Counted from the first letter of the stretch, positions 43,910 to 53,690 are shown. The stretch: 64,000 bases of DNA from Oscillospiraceae bacterium (GCA_015063445.1 SVUD01000003.1:1-64000), one strand, 5' to 3'. Notes: generated by a model not told the origin, from the letters alone. Numbers and translations: made by a program.

Positions 43910-46900
43910 ATGAAATTTAAAACTAAAACCGCCCTCTTTATCATTTCTTTTCTTTTTATACTGTTCGTTTTTTCGTTTGCCGAAACCATTGTGAAAAACG
44001 AAAAAAGAGCAGAAAATGTTTTTTATATTGATGAAGAGAACGTATCCGAGTTTAGCAAAGAAGAAAAGCGTGAGGAGGGAAGTACGCCCGAGACAAGATT
44101 CTCTCTTCTTTCAAGCTCATCCGAAAAGTCCTACATAGTCACGGCTGAGGGCGAAGGATACGAGGCAACGTGCGGAAGTGAAACGTTATTTGATATAAGT
44201 CTTTCGCCGCTAATAGAAAAAATTGAGAGTGACGGTGCCTTGATAGAGTTCTCGGGTATCGAGAGCAGCGAAACCTTGAATTTAACCAAAAGTGTTACGC
44301 TTTCGGGATCTTTAAGCCTGAGTGACGCGTATCTTAATCTTAGCGGTGCGAGCATCAGTCTTGTGGGCTTCTCATTCCGCGGTGAGAATTCGTCGTTAAG
44401 GGTGAAGTCAGGTACCACCTACGCCAAATCCGGCAGTATCGAATCAAGCGGCTCGTCGGCGGTTATTCTTGATTTTCATTCTTCGGCACGCTTCGTTTTA
44501 TCGGGTCTTGAAATATCGTCAAGCGCTCGCGGCGGAGCGATATTTTCGCAAATGGGAAGTGTTGAGCTGCTTTCGGGGGAGGTTAAGAACGAGTATGGCG
44601 CGGCAATAGAGAATAAGGGAAGTCTTACCGTCTCGGAGGCTACGCTGATTTCGGGACTTAATTTTGATATAACGACCGACCGTCCTATATCATTTTTAGG
44701 CAGTGAAGAAAACAGCAGAGCGGAAAAGCTTCGCGTTATGTATAAGCAGAGCTTTGAGCGCGGCAGCTTTACCGTCGTAGCTCATAATGCCAATTCCGAT
44801 ACCGCGCAAGGTATGACCCTTTACGATGTCGGCGGAGAAGAAATACCGCTTGAGTTTTTTGCCGAATCCCGATACACCGAGGAGAAAAACATTCTTGCCG
44901 TCTATCTTCCGTATACTGTGAAGTTTTATACGGGAACCGCTCTTTATAAAACTGAAAGCTTCCTTTTCGGAGAATCGCTTGAAGTGCCGAAGCAGGTCGA
45001 AAAAACGGGTTATACCTTCATAGGCTGGTATAAGGATACTGCCTTTTCAGTGCCCTGTGTTTTTGGAGAAAGTGTATCGGCGGATATGTCTCTTTACGCC
45101 GCGTTTGAGCTTACCGCTCCCGAGTTCTCCATATCCTCGTTGGAGTTTACCTATGACGGAAAGAGGCGGCTGCTTGGCTTTGATTATCTCTATCACCCTC
45201 TCTCCGATAAAGGTCAGTTCAGTTTTGTTTGGTATAAAAATTCGGTAGCGATTCAGAATAGCTCTCCAAATATAGAAATTTCAAGCGTTGGAGACTCGGG
45301 TGTCTATTTTTGTAAACTAACATTCACATATGAGGGTGATTTTGTTTCTATAGATACCCCGCGTGTGCAGGTGTTTGTCAACAAAACGGTGATTAAAAAA
45401 CCTGTAATCGAACCTATGATATATACGGGATATCCGCTCTTTGCCGCTATTCCGGAGAGTCCGTTTTATACCTCATCCTCAGTATCGTTTATCGATGTGG
45501 GAAGCTATTCGCTAACTCTTACTCTGTCAGATCCGCAAAACTCCGAATGGAGCGATACGGAGGGGGAGAGTACTACGGTAAGCTTTGAAATTTTAAAGGC
45601 GGAAAATTGCTTTATCAACTCCCCAAGATGTGAAAATGTATACGAGGGACAAACGCCCAAAGCGGTTTATAAATTAAAATTTGGCGATGGTATCGCCGAG
45701 TATTCCGCGAACGCTGAAAGCTGGAGCGCCAATGTGCCGTTAAGTGCTGGAAAATACTATATCCGTATTCGAGCCGAGGAGACAAAAAATTATAGCGGCA
45801 TCATATCGGAGGCTATAGAATTTACTGTATATGAGGAGCGCTGCACGGGCATAAAAGTGAATAAGTACCCGACAAAAAGCGAGTATATAGCATTCGAGAA
45901 GCTTGATATTAGCGGCGCTGAATTCACAGCCTCGTATAACAGCGGCAGAAGCGAGAAAATAGATATAACAAAGCTTAAAATCGAGTATAAAAACGGTATC
46001 TGCTTGCTCGTTACGGATAGCTCCGTATCGGTAAGCTACGGTGATTGCTCAGTTCCGATACCCGTAACCGTTCACCCTGCCGAATATGATCTCTCTGACA
46101 TAGTTTTTGAGGATACCGAGGTTGTTTATAACGGACAAAGACATACCGCTCCGGTGAATGCGACTGTAGTCGGAAAGGATGGTATACCGCTTTTATGTAA
46201 GGTCAGCGGCGGCGGTATAGACGTCGGAGAATATTCTGTAACTCTGAGCTTTACCACCGAGAGTATAAATTATAAATTGCCGAGCGCAGTCACAAAAACA
46301 CTTAAAATTAATCCGCTCTCGCTCCCCGTAGTATATTCCGATACCGAATTTATATACGATGGCTCGCCGAAGATACCAAACGCGACGGTAATAGGAGCGC
46401 AAGGCGTACCGATTAAGATAACCCTTAGCGGCGCGGCAACCGATGCAGGCGAATATATCGCCTACGCTACTCTCTCCGACTCAAACTATACTCTCACGAA
46501 CACGAGCGTAGAATTTAAAATACTGAAAGCGGATTTTGACCTGTCGGGCATCTACTGGTCGGAAAAAGACTTCACCTACGACGGCACGCCTCATACAGTT
46601 ACAATCATGGGATTGCCCGATGGAATAACTCTTGTCGGCTATGCGAACGCAAGCTTCACCGATGCGGGCAGCTATACCGCTGAGGCGGCTATAACCTACG
46701 ACGAGAAAAACTACAATACCCCCGCAGCACTCACGCACGAATGGAAAATAAATAAGGCGGATTACGTATTTTCAGACTTTGCGTTTTTCGATGCTGAATA
46801 TGTCTTTGACGGCTTGGAGCACTACCCGCGTGTCAGCGGCAACGCTCCCGTGGGCTATGACGGAATCGTTCTTACGTATAGCTTCTCAAGGGGCGTTACT

Positions 46901-48745
46901 CACGTGGCTGAGGGTCGACAAAAGGTAACGGTGATTTTTGACTCCGAAAGCAAGAATTATAACACCCCCTCATCGCTTACCGCTTTTGTTGAAATAACAC
47001 CGAAATTTATCGAAGTGGAGTGGGAAAATTTAAGCTTCGTGTATAATGCTTCTCAGCAAATCCCTACGGCAAGAAGCGCAGAATGTAAAGTAAAGGTCAC
47101 AGGAAGCGGCGTTGATGCAGGGGATTACACCGCTTTTGCAATATCGGAAAATTCGGATTATAAAATATCGAATAACAAAATCGGTTTCACTATTCTTAAG
47201 GCAAATAACCTATTTACAACAGAACTTTCAGCAACCGATATCTATGAGGGAGATGAGCTTTCTGCCTTTGCAAAAGCGTTTTCGGGAGAGGTCAAATATA
47301 GCTTCTATAAGGATAAAGAACTTGCCGAATCCGTAACCTTCCCGCTTCCCGTCGGTACGTATTACGTTATTGCCGAGGTGGAGGAAAGCAAAAATTATCA
47401 CTCGTTAAAGTCAGCGCCCGTAAGCTTTTCGGTTCTTGAAATTCTTCCTGTCGAGCTTTGCGTAGAATTCTTAGAGGAGCTCGTCGCGATGAAGCGTCTT
47501 TCGGACCATAGCGTCAGCGTATACCTTCTTAATAACAATGGCTCAACGACGCCTCTTTCAAAAGACGAGCTTAGCGTTGAATACGAAAACGGAGAACTTT
47601 TAAAGGCAGGGGACAGAGTGCTTAAAATTTCAGCGTACGGCTTCTGCCGAGAGCTTGCAATCAGCGTAAAAAAGAGCGTTGTAGACCTGCCGACACTTGC
47701 CCCCATTACCTACAATGGAAAAGTAATATTTCCAAGCGAATTGCTCTCACCTTTGTTTATTCACGACTTTTCGGGAGCGAAAGACGCAGGTGAATATGCC
47801 GTTCATTTCGCTTTAACGGATAGTGATAATTATGAGTTCAGGGGAGGAATATCGACTCTTACTCTTCTTATAAATAAAGCGCCCATAACTCTTGAGGTAA
47901 ATAAAAACGGCTCGAGCTATAAATTGCTTTACGGCATAATATTCGATGGTGATGAGCTTTACGAGGAGTATTATGAATCTGACGGCAAGGTGTTTTTGAG
48001 AATTAACAATCCGAACTACGAGCTTACCGTCATACCGAGAGAAGAAAAAAACGGAGCATTCTACGTATTGTTAATGTTCCTCTTAGGTATTGTTATACTT
48101 CTTGCAACGCTCGGGCTCTATATAGTTTTCTGGAAAAAGGAAAGGTATGGCACGTCAACGAATCCAAAAAATTCAAATGAGCCTCATAATTCAAAGCCTT
48201 TTTCCGACTCATCATTAAAGCAAAACAATTCGACCGTCACAAAATTTAATGCTGCAGAAAAGCTCTCGAATCCTATAATGTCTCCGAAAAAAACCTCAAA
48301 GCCGATTTCCAAGGATCTATCGAACGCGAAAAGCGAGAACGAAAAAGCCGAAAACGGCAAAAAGGAATTTCCGCTTGACCCGCCGTTAGAAACGCTTCTT
48401 GCGGTAGACGAAAGCTATGCGAATAATCTTATATCAGACCAGGTTGCAAAAAGCCTTATAGCTGAGGATGTGACGGTAGTTGAAACCGAGGGAAAGCGCA
48501 GATGTATCTTAAATCTTGATACGATATCCGAGAGCTTTTCCGCTGGTGAAACGGTCAGTATCAACGATTTCAAAAGAAAAGGACTTATTCCCTCGGATGC
48601 GAGATACGTAAAAATACTTGCCCGAGGCGTTATAGATAAGCCAATAACTATTTTAGCCAATTCATTCAGTCTCCCGGCTGTTAAAATGATAGCGCTCACG
48701 GGCGGCAGCGCAAAGCGTGTACGTACCGTAAAGCGTAAAATATGA
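43910..48745 (+). CDS. Large surface protein: beta-helix, InlB-type repeat, MBG-like repeats, membrane helix, uL15-like tail
   Basis: A 1611-residue protein. A signal peptide/anchor lies at residues 5-27. Residues about 60-290 look like a right-handed beta-helix (LNLTKSVTLSGSLSLSDAYLN). Residues 338-400 form one Listeria-Bacteroides (Flg_new) repeat ending GYTFIGWYKDTAF...LYAAFE. From 410 to 1380 come many MBG/Ig-like repeats with the pattern (F/Y)xYDGxxHxxxV...DAGxYxA. A helix at 1382-1405 crosses the membrane. After a polar, lysine-rich linker, residues about 1531-1600 resemble the C-terminal half of ribosomal protein uL15 (SFSAGETVSINDFKRKGLI, ARYVKILARGVIDKPITI, ANSFSLPAVKMIALTGG). Such a tail would face the cytoplasm. 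The start has GGAG ahead. Role unknown, surface attachment likely. Confidence 0.82.
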   Translation: MKFKTKTALFIISFLFILFVFSFAETIVKNEKRAENVFYIDEENVSEFSKEEKREEGSTPETRFSLLSSSSEKSYIVTAEGEGYEATCGSETLFDISLSPLIEKIESDGALIEFSGIESSETLNLTKSVTLSGSLSLSDAYLNLSGASISLVGFSFRGENSSLRVKSGTTYAKSGSIESSGSSAVILDFHSSARFVLSGLEISSSARGGAIFSQMGSVELLSGEVKNEYGAAIENKGSLTVSEATLISGLNFDITTDRPISFLGSEENSRAEKLRVMYKQSFERGSFTVVAHNANSDTAQGMTLYDVGGEEIPLEFFAESRYTEEKNILAVYLPYTVKFYTGTALYKTESFLFGESLEVPKQVEKTGYTFIGWYKDTAFSVPCVFGESVSADMSLYAAFELTAPEFSISSLEFTYDGKRRLLGFDYLYHPLSDKGQFSFVWYKNSVAIQNSSPNIEISSVGDSGVYFCKLTFTYEGDFVSIDTPRVQVFVNKTVIKKPVIEPMIYTGYPLFAAIPESPFYTSSSVSFIDVGSYSLTLTLSDPQNSEWSDTEGESTTVSFEILKAENCFINSPRCENVYEGQTPKAVYKLKFGDGIAEYSANAESWSANVPLSAGKYYIRIRAEETKNYSGIISEAIEFTVYEERCTGIKVNKYPTKSEYIAFEKLDISGAEFTASYNSGRSEKIDITKLKIEYKNGICLLVTDSSVSVSYGDCSVPIPVTVHPAEYDLSDIVFEDTEVVYNGQRHTAPVNATVVGKDGIPLLCKVSGGGIDVGEYSVTLSFTTESINYKLPSAVTKTLKINPLSLPVVYSDTEFIYDGSPKIPNATVIGAQGVPIKITLSGAATDAGEYIAYATLSDSNYTLTNTSVEFKILKADFDLSGIYWSEKDFTYDGTPHTVTIMGLPDGITLVGYANASFTDAGSYTAEAAITYDEKNYNTPAALTHEWKINKADYVFSDFAFFDAEYVFDGLEHYPRVSGNAPVGYDGIVLTYSFSRGVTHVAEGRQKVTVIFDSESKNYNTPSSLTAFVEITPKFIEVEWENLSFVYNASQQIPTARSAECKVKVTGSGVDAGDYTAFAISENSDYKISNNKIGFTILKANNLFTTELSATDIYEGDELSAFAKAFSGEVKYSFYKDKELAESVTFPLPVGTYYVIAEVEESKNYHSLKSAPVSFSVLEILPVELCVEFLEELVAMKRLSDHSVSVYLLNNNGSTTPLSKDELSVEYENGELLKAGDRVLKISAYGFCRELAISVKKSVVDLPTLAPITYNGKVIFPSELLSPLFIHDFSGAKDAGEYAVHFALTDSDNYEFRGGISTLTLLINKAPITLEVNKNGSSYKLLYGIIFDGDELYEEYYESDGKVFLRINNPNYELTVIPREEKNGAFYVLLMFLLGIVILLATLGLYIVFWKKERYGTSTNPKNSNEPHNSKPFSDSSLKQNNSTVTKFNAAEKLSNPIMSPKKTSKPISKDLSNAKSENEKAENGKKEFPLDPPLETLLAVDESYANNLISDQVAKSLIAEDVTVVETEGKRRCILNLDTISESFSAGETVSINDFKRKGLIPSDARYVKILARGVIDKPITILANSFSLPAVKMIALTGGSAKRVRTVKRKI

Positions 48746-48848
48746 GCGAAATATACGCATAATCAAGCGTGAGTCGTGAATGAAAATATGCTTCGCCAAG
48801 GATAAAGCGTGACGGCGCATATTTTAACCGAAAATCAAAAGCAATCCT

Positions 48849-48916
48849 AAAGCTCCCGAGCCGATTTCTCTGTCTGTGAAGTTTTTGCTGACGATAAAGC
48901 TCGGGCGCTTTTTTAT
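48849..48916 (+). terminator. Terminator after the surface protein gene
   Basis: AAAGCTCCCGAGC pairs with GCTCGGGCGCTTT with one mismatch, followed by TTTTTTATT. The stem closes a long loop (about 40 bases). The gene's stop is 100 bases upstream. Confidence 0.65.
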
Positions 48917-49064
48917 TGCTATTTAGTCAAGTGAAAGATTGCGTTACTGTTTTGCAGCCTACTGATTTCCCGAGTTTTGCTAAATGAAAATTAACATTTT
49001 ATGTTAAAAAAACGAAAAACAGCTAAAAAATCCACTTATAACCTCAAAAAAACATCGTTAGCAC

Positions 49065-49093
49065 TTGAAAAAGCGATCATATTGTGCTACAAT
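49065..49093 (+). promoter_or_regulatory. Promoter of the ECF S-component gene
   Basis: TTGAAA (49065-49070), 17 bases, TACAAT (49088-49093), 31 bases ahead of the start codon. Confidence 0.65.
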
Positions 49094-49123
49094 ATGTGTA
49101 CTCAAATAAGCGAGAGGTGTAAT

Positions 49124-49705
49124 ATGACTAAAAAAAGTTTAGACGTAACTAAAATTACATACATCGCATTGTTTACGGCGATTGTTTTTGTTTTACAGAA
49201 CGTGGGCGGATTTATCCGTTTTGGAATGTTTTCCGTGTCGCTTGTTCTCGTTCCTATCGTTATAGGAGCGGCGCTTTGCGGTAAATGGGCGGGTGCGTGG
49301 CTCGGCTTTGTATTCTCAATTGCGGTGTTTGTTACAGGTGATGCGGCATTTTTCTTGAGCCTTAACATCCCGGGTACGATAGTAACCGTTATTTTAAAGG
49401 GAACTCTTGCAGGTCTTGCGGCGGGAATCGCTTATGACCTCGTCAAAAAAATCAATAGATTTGCAGCCGTTATGACGGCGGCTGTAGTATGCCCGATTGT
49501 TAATACAGGAATTTTCCTTATAGGTTCAAGATTGTTCTTCTTTGACGTTGTCAAGGAATGGGCAATAGGCGAAGGTGTTTCCGCGGGCGTTTATATGATC
49601 GTTTTCCTCGTAGGATTTAATTTTGTATTCGAGCTTTTGTTCAACGTTGTGCTTGCTCCTGTGGCTGTAAGACTTTTAGACATGAAAAATCCCGCGAAAA
49701 AATGA
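49124..49705 (+). CDS. ECF transporter S component
   Basis: A 193-residue membrane protein with about six helices: ITYIALFTAIVFVLQNVGG, VSLVLVPIVIGAALCGKWAGAWLGFVFSIAVFV, and LNIPGTIVTVILKGTLAGLAAGIAYDLV. Substrate-binding components of energy-coupling-factor vitamin importers look like this; the vitamin or other ligand is not predictable. The energising EcfAA'T module is not here. The ATG at 49124 follows GAGAGGTG; a longer open frame covers the promoter and is rejected. Confidence 0.82.
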   Translation: MTKKSLDVTKITYIALFTAIVFVLQNVGGFIRFGMFSVSLVLVPIVIGAALCGKWAGAWLGFVFSIAVFVTGDAAFFLSLNIPGTIVTVILKGTLAGLAAGIAYDLVKKINRFAAVMTAAVVCPIVNTGIFLIGSRLFFFDVVKEWAIGEGVSAGVYMIVFLVGFNFVFELLFNVVLAPVAVRLLDMKNPAKK

Positions 49706-49770
49706 GGCGCTTTGTAAAGCCTCGTTTGGCGAAAAGCTCTGCCGCATCAGGCAGAGATAGAAAGAAAAAA

Positions 49771-49812
49771 ACAAATTCGGCAGTTCAAAATCCGTGAGCT
49801 GCCGAATTTTTA
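49771..49812 (+). terminator. Terminator after the ECF S component
   Basis: AAATTCGGCAG pairs with CTGCCGAATTT, followed by TTAAG. It ends just before the ribosome site of the next gene. Confidence 0.7.
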
Positions 49813-49827
49813 AGAGAGGGAAAGTAA

Positions 49828-50508
49828 ATGAACCCCGAAATAATATACAAAGACGAAAACGTCGTAATCATAATCAAGCCTGTCGGAATGCCTTCGCAGT
49901 CCGATCCTACGGGGGATTTAGACGCTATGACCGCCACGGGAAATGCGCTTTCGGAACTGTCAGAAAAAAGCGACCTCTGGCTCGTTCACAGACTCGATAG
50001 AAACGTCGGAGGACTTATCGCGTTTGCGAGAAATAAAAAAAGCGCGGCAGCGCTTTCCGAAATAGTGGCAAGTGGCAGACTCACAAAAAAATATCTTGCG
50101 GTATGCCATGGAAACGCCGAAGAGGGAACGTATATCGATTTTCTTTATAAGGATTCGGCAACGAGTAAGGCGTACGTTGTAAAGACCGCGCGTCGCGGCG
50201 CAAAGGAAGCAAGGCTTTCGCTCTTACGGCTGGCGTTTGAGGACGAGAAAAGTCTTGTTGAGGTAACTCTTGATACGGGTAGATTTCACCAGATAAGAGC
50301 GCAACTTTCATCACGAGGCAATTCTCTCGTCGGAGACAAGAAATACGGTAGCCGTGATGCAAAAAGGCGTACCCCGTGTCTGTTTTCAAACGAATTGTCG
50401 TTTGATTTGTTCGGCAAGAAAATAAGCGTAAATGCGCTACCCGATATAGAAGAATATCCTTGGAGCTTGTTTGTGCCCGAATACTATGAAAAGAGGAAAA
50501 AGCGATGA
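49828..50508 (+). CDS. RluA-family pseudouridine synthase
   Basis: A 226-residue enzyme isomerising uridine in rRNA or tRNA. The catalytic motif is HRLDRNVGGL (Asp57), followed by TKKYLAVCHG and LDTGRFHQIRAQLSSRG (TGRxHQIR). There is no S4 domain. The first strand is IIYKDENVVIIIKPVGMPSQ, as usual. Target base unknown. It overlaps the next gene by four bases. Confidence 0.92.
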   Translation: MNPEIIYKDENVVIIIKPVGMPSQSDPTGDLDAMTATGNALSELSEKSDLWLVHRLDRNVGGLIAFARNKKSAAALSEIVASGRLTKKYLAVCHGNAEEGTYIDFLYKDSATSKAYVVKTARRGAKEARLSLLRLAFEDEKSLVEVTLDTGRFHQIRAQLSSRGNSLVGDKKYGSRDAKRRTPCLFSNELSFDLFGKKISVNALPDIEEYPWSLFVPEYYEKRKKR

Positions 50509-51656
50509 ACATAACCGAGAAGCTTTACTATAAAGATGCGTATATAAAGGAGTTTGATTCACTCGTGCTTTCTTGCGAGGAGTGTAAGGAGGGCTTCGAT
50601 ACAGTTCTTGATAAAACCGCGTTTTTCCCCGAAGAGGGAGGTCAGTATTCCGATAAAGGATATATCGATGGCGTATATGTTTTTGACGTTCGTGAAAAAG
50701 ATGAAATTATTCATCACTACACCAAAGAACCCATAAATGTAAACAAAACAGTGCATTGTGCTATTGATTTTGAGGAAAGATTCGATAAAATGCAACAGCA
50801 CACTGCCGAGCATATGATATCAGGATTCTTCCATAAGCTCTACGGAATAGAGAATACGGGCTTTCATCTCGGAGCGGTTGACGTAACTCTTGATACCTCA
50901 CGTCAGGTAACACGTGAGCAGCTCGCGGAGGTTGAAAGACTCGTCAATCTTGCGGTTTTCCGCAATATAAGGATAGAGACCTCTTTCCCTTCGACCGAGG
51001 AGCTTAAAAATCTCGATTATCGCTCAAAGCTTGACCTTACCGAGAACGTAAGAATAGTTGATATAGGCGACGTAGATTCGTGCGCCTGCTGCGCTCCGCA
51101 CGTGGCGTATACGGGCGAGGTCGGACTTGTAAAATTTGTCGATGCCATAAAGCGTAAGGAAGGCTCTCGAATCCGTATGTTAGCGGGAAAAAGAGCGTAT
51201 GACTATATAGCGAAAATAACCGCCGAAGCGAGCGCTGTTTCGGTTATGCTTTCAGCTCCCGTCACCGATATTGCCGCAGAGGTTGAGAAGCTTCTTTCGG
51301 CAAAATGTGAGCTTGATTCAAAGCTCTCGGCTATGGGAAGAGAAATGGCTGAAAGTCTTGCGGCATCCTTCCGTGGCAGCGAGGGAAATGCGGTATTTTA
51401 CTACCCCTCGTTCGATACCGAGGCAATGCGAGCCTTCGTGAATAGCGCATCGCAAAAGGTAAAGGGGACGCTCGTTTGTCTTAGCGGACAAGAGGGAGAT
51501 TTTAAGTATATTCTCTATAGTGAATGCCCCGATTTTCAAAGCATCGTAAAGGACGCCAATGCCGCCCTTTCGGGCAGAGGCGGCGGTAAAGCGCCTATGG
51601 CAAGCGGAAGCTATAAAACGTCGCTGCTTGAAATAAAAAAATATTTTGAGTTTTGA
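50505..51656 (+). CDS. Alanyl-tRNA editing protein, AlaX-L type with DHHA1 domain
   Basis: A 383-residue free-standing editing protein that hydrolyses Ser- or Gly-tRNA(Ala). Zinc motif one is HTAEH (99-103), motif two is CACCAPH (about 192-198). The beta-barrel start has FFPEEGGQYSDKG. The C-terminal DHHA1-like part (from about 250) ends with ALSGRGGGKAPMASGS, like AlaRS. It is translationally coupled to the pseudouridine synthase gene, so both may serve tRNA or rRNA quality. Confidence 0.92.
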   Translation: MNITEKLYYKDAYIKEFDSLVLSCEECKEGFDTVLDKTAFFPEEGGQYSDKGYIDGVYVFDVREKDEIIHHYTKEPINVNKTVHCAIDFEERFDKMQQHTAEHMISGFFHKLYGIENTGFHLGAVDVTLDTSRQVTREQLAEVERLVNLAVFRNIRIETSFPSTEELKNLDYRSKLDLTENVRIVDIGDVDSCACCAPHVAYTGEVGLVKFVDAIKRKEGSRIRMLAGKRAYDYIAKITAEASAVSVMLSAPVTDIAAEVEKLLSAKCELDSKLSAMGREMAESLAASFRGSEGNAVFYYPSFDTEAMRAFVNSASQKVKGTLVCLSGQEGDFKYILYSECPDFQSIVKDANAALSGRGGGKAPMASGSYKTSLLEIKKYFEF

Positions 51657-51683
51657 TAGTCGGCGCTATAAAAATTAACTAAC

Positions 51684-51720
51684 AAAAAAGCGAAGATTTT
51701 ATTCAAATCCTCGCTTTTTA
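51684..51720. terminator. Bidirectional terminator between AlaX and dCMP deaminase genes
   Basis: AAAAAGCGAAGATTT pairs with AAATCCTCGCTTTTT with one mismatch and T/A runs on both sides; it serves the two converging genes. Confidence 0.8.
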
Positions 51721-51733
51721 AAAAATGTGTAAA

Positions 51734-52228
51734 TCATTTAATTTCAAAATTCAAAAGGATACTCTTCTTTGTGGGCTTAAGCTTCGTAAGCTTGACGCCG
51801 GCGGTTTCAAGCATACGTCTTGAATTGGCGTCGGATACGGTATCCTTATACTTATCCGAAAGGTAAATAACCTCGGTTATACCTGCCTGAATGATTGCCT
51901 TAGCGCATTCGTGGCAAGGAAAGAGCGCCACGTAGATCTTAGAATCGGCAAGCGATTTTCCACGGTTATTGAGAATTGCGTTCAGCTCAGCGTGAACGAC
52001 GAAGGGGTACTTCGTTTCTCCCTCGGCTTCGTTTCTGTTCCAGGGAAAATCATCATCCGAGCAACCTTTGGGGAAGCCGTTATATCCGGTAGAAAGAATT
52101 CTGTTCGTTTCGTCAACGATACAGGCGCCAACCTGAGTGCTGGGATCCTTCGAGCGTTGAGCCGCAAGGAGCGCAACCCCCATAAAATAATCGTCCCAGT
52201 TTATGTAATCTTCTCTTTTTCCTTGCAT
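51734..52228 (-). CDS. dCMP deaminase (ComEB-like)
   Basis: A 164-residue zinc deaminase converting dCMP to dUMP. Zinc and catalytic motifs are HAELNAIL (His79, Glu81) and PCHECAK (Cys105, Cys108). NWDDYFMGVALLAAQRSKDPSTQVGA and TGYNGFPKGC are standard for the family. The ATG at 52228 stands five bases after GGAGG; a GTG two codons upstream would overlap the ribosome site. Confidence 0.93.
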   Translation of the reverse strand: MQGKREDYINWDDYFMGVALLAAQRSKDPSTQVGACIVDETNRILSTGYNGFPKGCSDDDFPWNRNEAEGETKYPFVVHAELNAILNNRGKSLADSKIYVALFPCHECAKAIIQAGITEVIYLSDKYKDTVSDANSRRMLETAGVKLTKLKPTKKSILLNFEIK

Positions 52229-52268
52229 AAGCACCTCCGAAAATGAGTTGTCTTTATTTACGCTATAG

Positions 52269-52297
52269 ATTTTATCATATTTTCAGCGACTTGTCAA
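52269..52297 (-). promoter_or_regulatory. Promoter of the dCMP deaminase gene
   Basis: On the minus strand TTGACA (52292-52297), 17 bases, TAAAAT (52269-52274), 41 bases ahead of the start. Confidence 0.65.
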
Positions 52298-52412
52298 TAT
52301 AGTAATGAGCATAGCGCTTCAATAATGATTCAGGTATGTCAAATCTCATTGTCTCTACTATCTGATCACGTCGTTTGCGCATTCAATAATAACAATGGAA
52401 GAGAATTTATAA

Positions 52413-53300
52413 ATGAACGAGAAGCTATATAAAAAATGTGAGCTTTGCTCTCGCAAATGCGGTGTTGACCGAAGCGGAGGCGAGCTTGGATTTTGCAAAA
52501 TGAGTGACACGGTATATATCGCAAGAGCAGACCTTCATATGTGGGAAGAGCCGCCGATAACCGCCAAGCGCGGCTCGGGAACGGTGTTCTTTTCGGGCTG
52601 CTCGCTCGGTTGCATATACTGTCAGAACAGAAAAATATCACGCGGTAAATGCGGCTCGCCGAAAACCGTAGCCGAGCTGTCGGAAATATTTCTTGCCCTC
52701 GAGAAAAAAGGAGCGCACAATATAAACCTCGTCACCCCGACTCACTACGTGCCGTCGATAATTTCAGCGGTCAGCCTCTCTCGTGAAAAAGGCTTAAGAA
52801 TCCCGATAGTTTATAACACGGGTAGTTATGAAACCGAAGAAACCATAGAGCTTTTAAGAGAAACCGTTGACGTTTGGCTTCCCGATTTAAAGTACTACAA
52901 GCCCAAAACGGCAAAGGAGTATTCAAGCGCTGAAAATCTACCCGAGGTCTCACGCAGAGCTATTGCAAAAATGGTGAAAATCGCAGGTGAGCCCGTCATA
53001 GACGGTGAGGGAGTAATGCAAAGAGGCGTTATAGTCCGTATTCTTCTGCTCCCCGGACACGTAGCAGAAGCAAAGCTAAACCTCAAATATCTATACGAAA
53101 CCTACGGCGACAAAATCTATATAAGCCTTATGAGTCAGTATACCCCCTCGCCCGATCTACCGTCGCCCCTTAACCGAAGAGTGAGTGTGGCAGAGTACGA
53201 CGAGCTTGTCTCTTATGCCGAAAAGCTCGGTATAACCCGTGCCTTCACCCAAGAGCGTGAAGCCGCCTCCGAAAGCTTTATCCCTGATTTTGAGCATTGA
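52413..53300 (+). CDS. PflX-like radical SAM protein (COG1313)
   Basis: A 295-residue radical SAM protein. The cluster motif is CSLGCIYC (Cys63, 67, 70), a CxxxCxxC pattern. Before it is a four-cysteine N-terminal stretch (CELCSRKCGVDRSGGELGFC; Cys9, 12, 16, 28) typical of the PflX/AmmeMemoRadiSam-related group annotated as putative pyruvate formate-lyase activating enzymes. The true substrate of this family is not established. No PFL or glycyl radical enzyme is adjacent. Ribosome site GGAAGAGAA. Confidence 0.85.
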   Translation: MNEKLYKKCELCSRKCGVDRSGGELGFCKMSDTVYIARADLHMWEEPPITAKRGSGTVFFSGCSLGCIYCQNRKISRGKCGSPKTVAELSEIFLALEKKGAHNINLVTPTHYVPSIISAVSLSREKGLRIPIVYNTGSYETEETIELLRETVDVWLPDLKYYKPKTAKEYSSAENLPEVSRRAIAKMVKIAGEPVIDGEGVMQRGVIVRILLLPGHVAEAKLNLKYLYETYGDKIYISLMSQYTPSPDLPSPLNRRVSVAEYDELVSYAEKLGITRAFTQEREAASESFIPDFEH

Positions 53301-53351
53301 GTTTAACACATTGTCGATAATATCACGTAGCAAGTTTTAAATTAAACAAAC

Positions 53352-53407
53352 AAAAGACAGAAGCTATAGGGAACTAAATTCGCTCCCGAACACTTCTGTC
53401 TTTTATT
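53352..53407. terminator. Terminator hairpin A flanking the XRE/SLOG cassette
   Basis: AAAAGACAGAAG pairs with CTTCTGTCTTTT around a loop containing GCTCCCGAA. It serves the radical SAM gene (plus) and the XRE gene (minus). It is nearly the same sequence, in the same orientation, as hairpin B at 54310-54364. Confidence 0.85.
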
Positions 53408-53648
53408 GCTCTATCTCCAAATCTTCTGAGTTGAAAATTTCGTCTTGTAAAAATTCTGTAAGAGTCATATTAAATCCTTTGGCAAGCAAAATTACAGTAC
53501 TCAAAGTGACCGTTTTATTTCGTCCGTTCATTATACATTGCATACTTCCGTGCTGAATTCCGGATTCTTGCTCCAAGCGATATTGTGATATGCCCTTTTC
53601 ACGCAACAGACTTAAAATTCGAGTTGCGACAGCATCATTAACAGTCAC
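53403..53648 (-). CDS. Small XRE-family (Cro/CI-type) regulator
   Basis: An 81-residue protein almost wholly made of one helix-turn-helix domain: ILSLLREKGISQYRLEQESGIQHGSMQCIMNGRNKTV (key residues Gln23-type QYRLEQESG and recognition helix HGSMQCIM). A short acidic tail follows. The start is GTG at 53648 or TTG at 53651, both near AGGAGG. It is divergent from the SLOG gene, and three ACCTACATATA repeats between them are the obvious candidate operators. Base composition is more AT-rich than the neighbours. Confidence 0.82.
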   Translation of the reverse strand: MTVNDAVATRILSLLREKGISQYRLEQESGIQHGSMQCIMNGRNKTVTLSTVILLAKGFNMTLTEFLQDEIFNSEDLEIEQ

Positions 53649-53690
53649 CAAAACACCTCCTATGCGGAACGATTACAATTCTGTAGTTTT

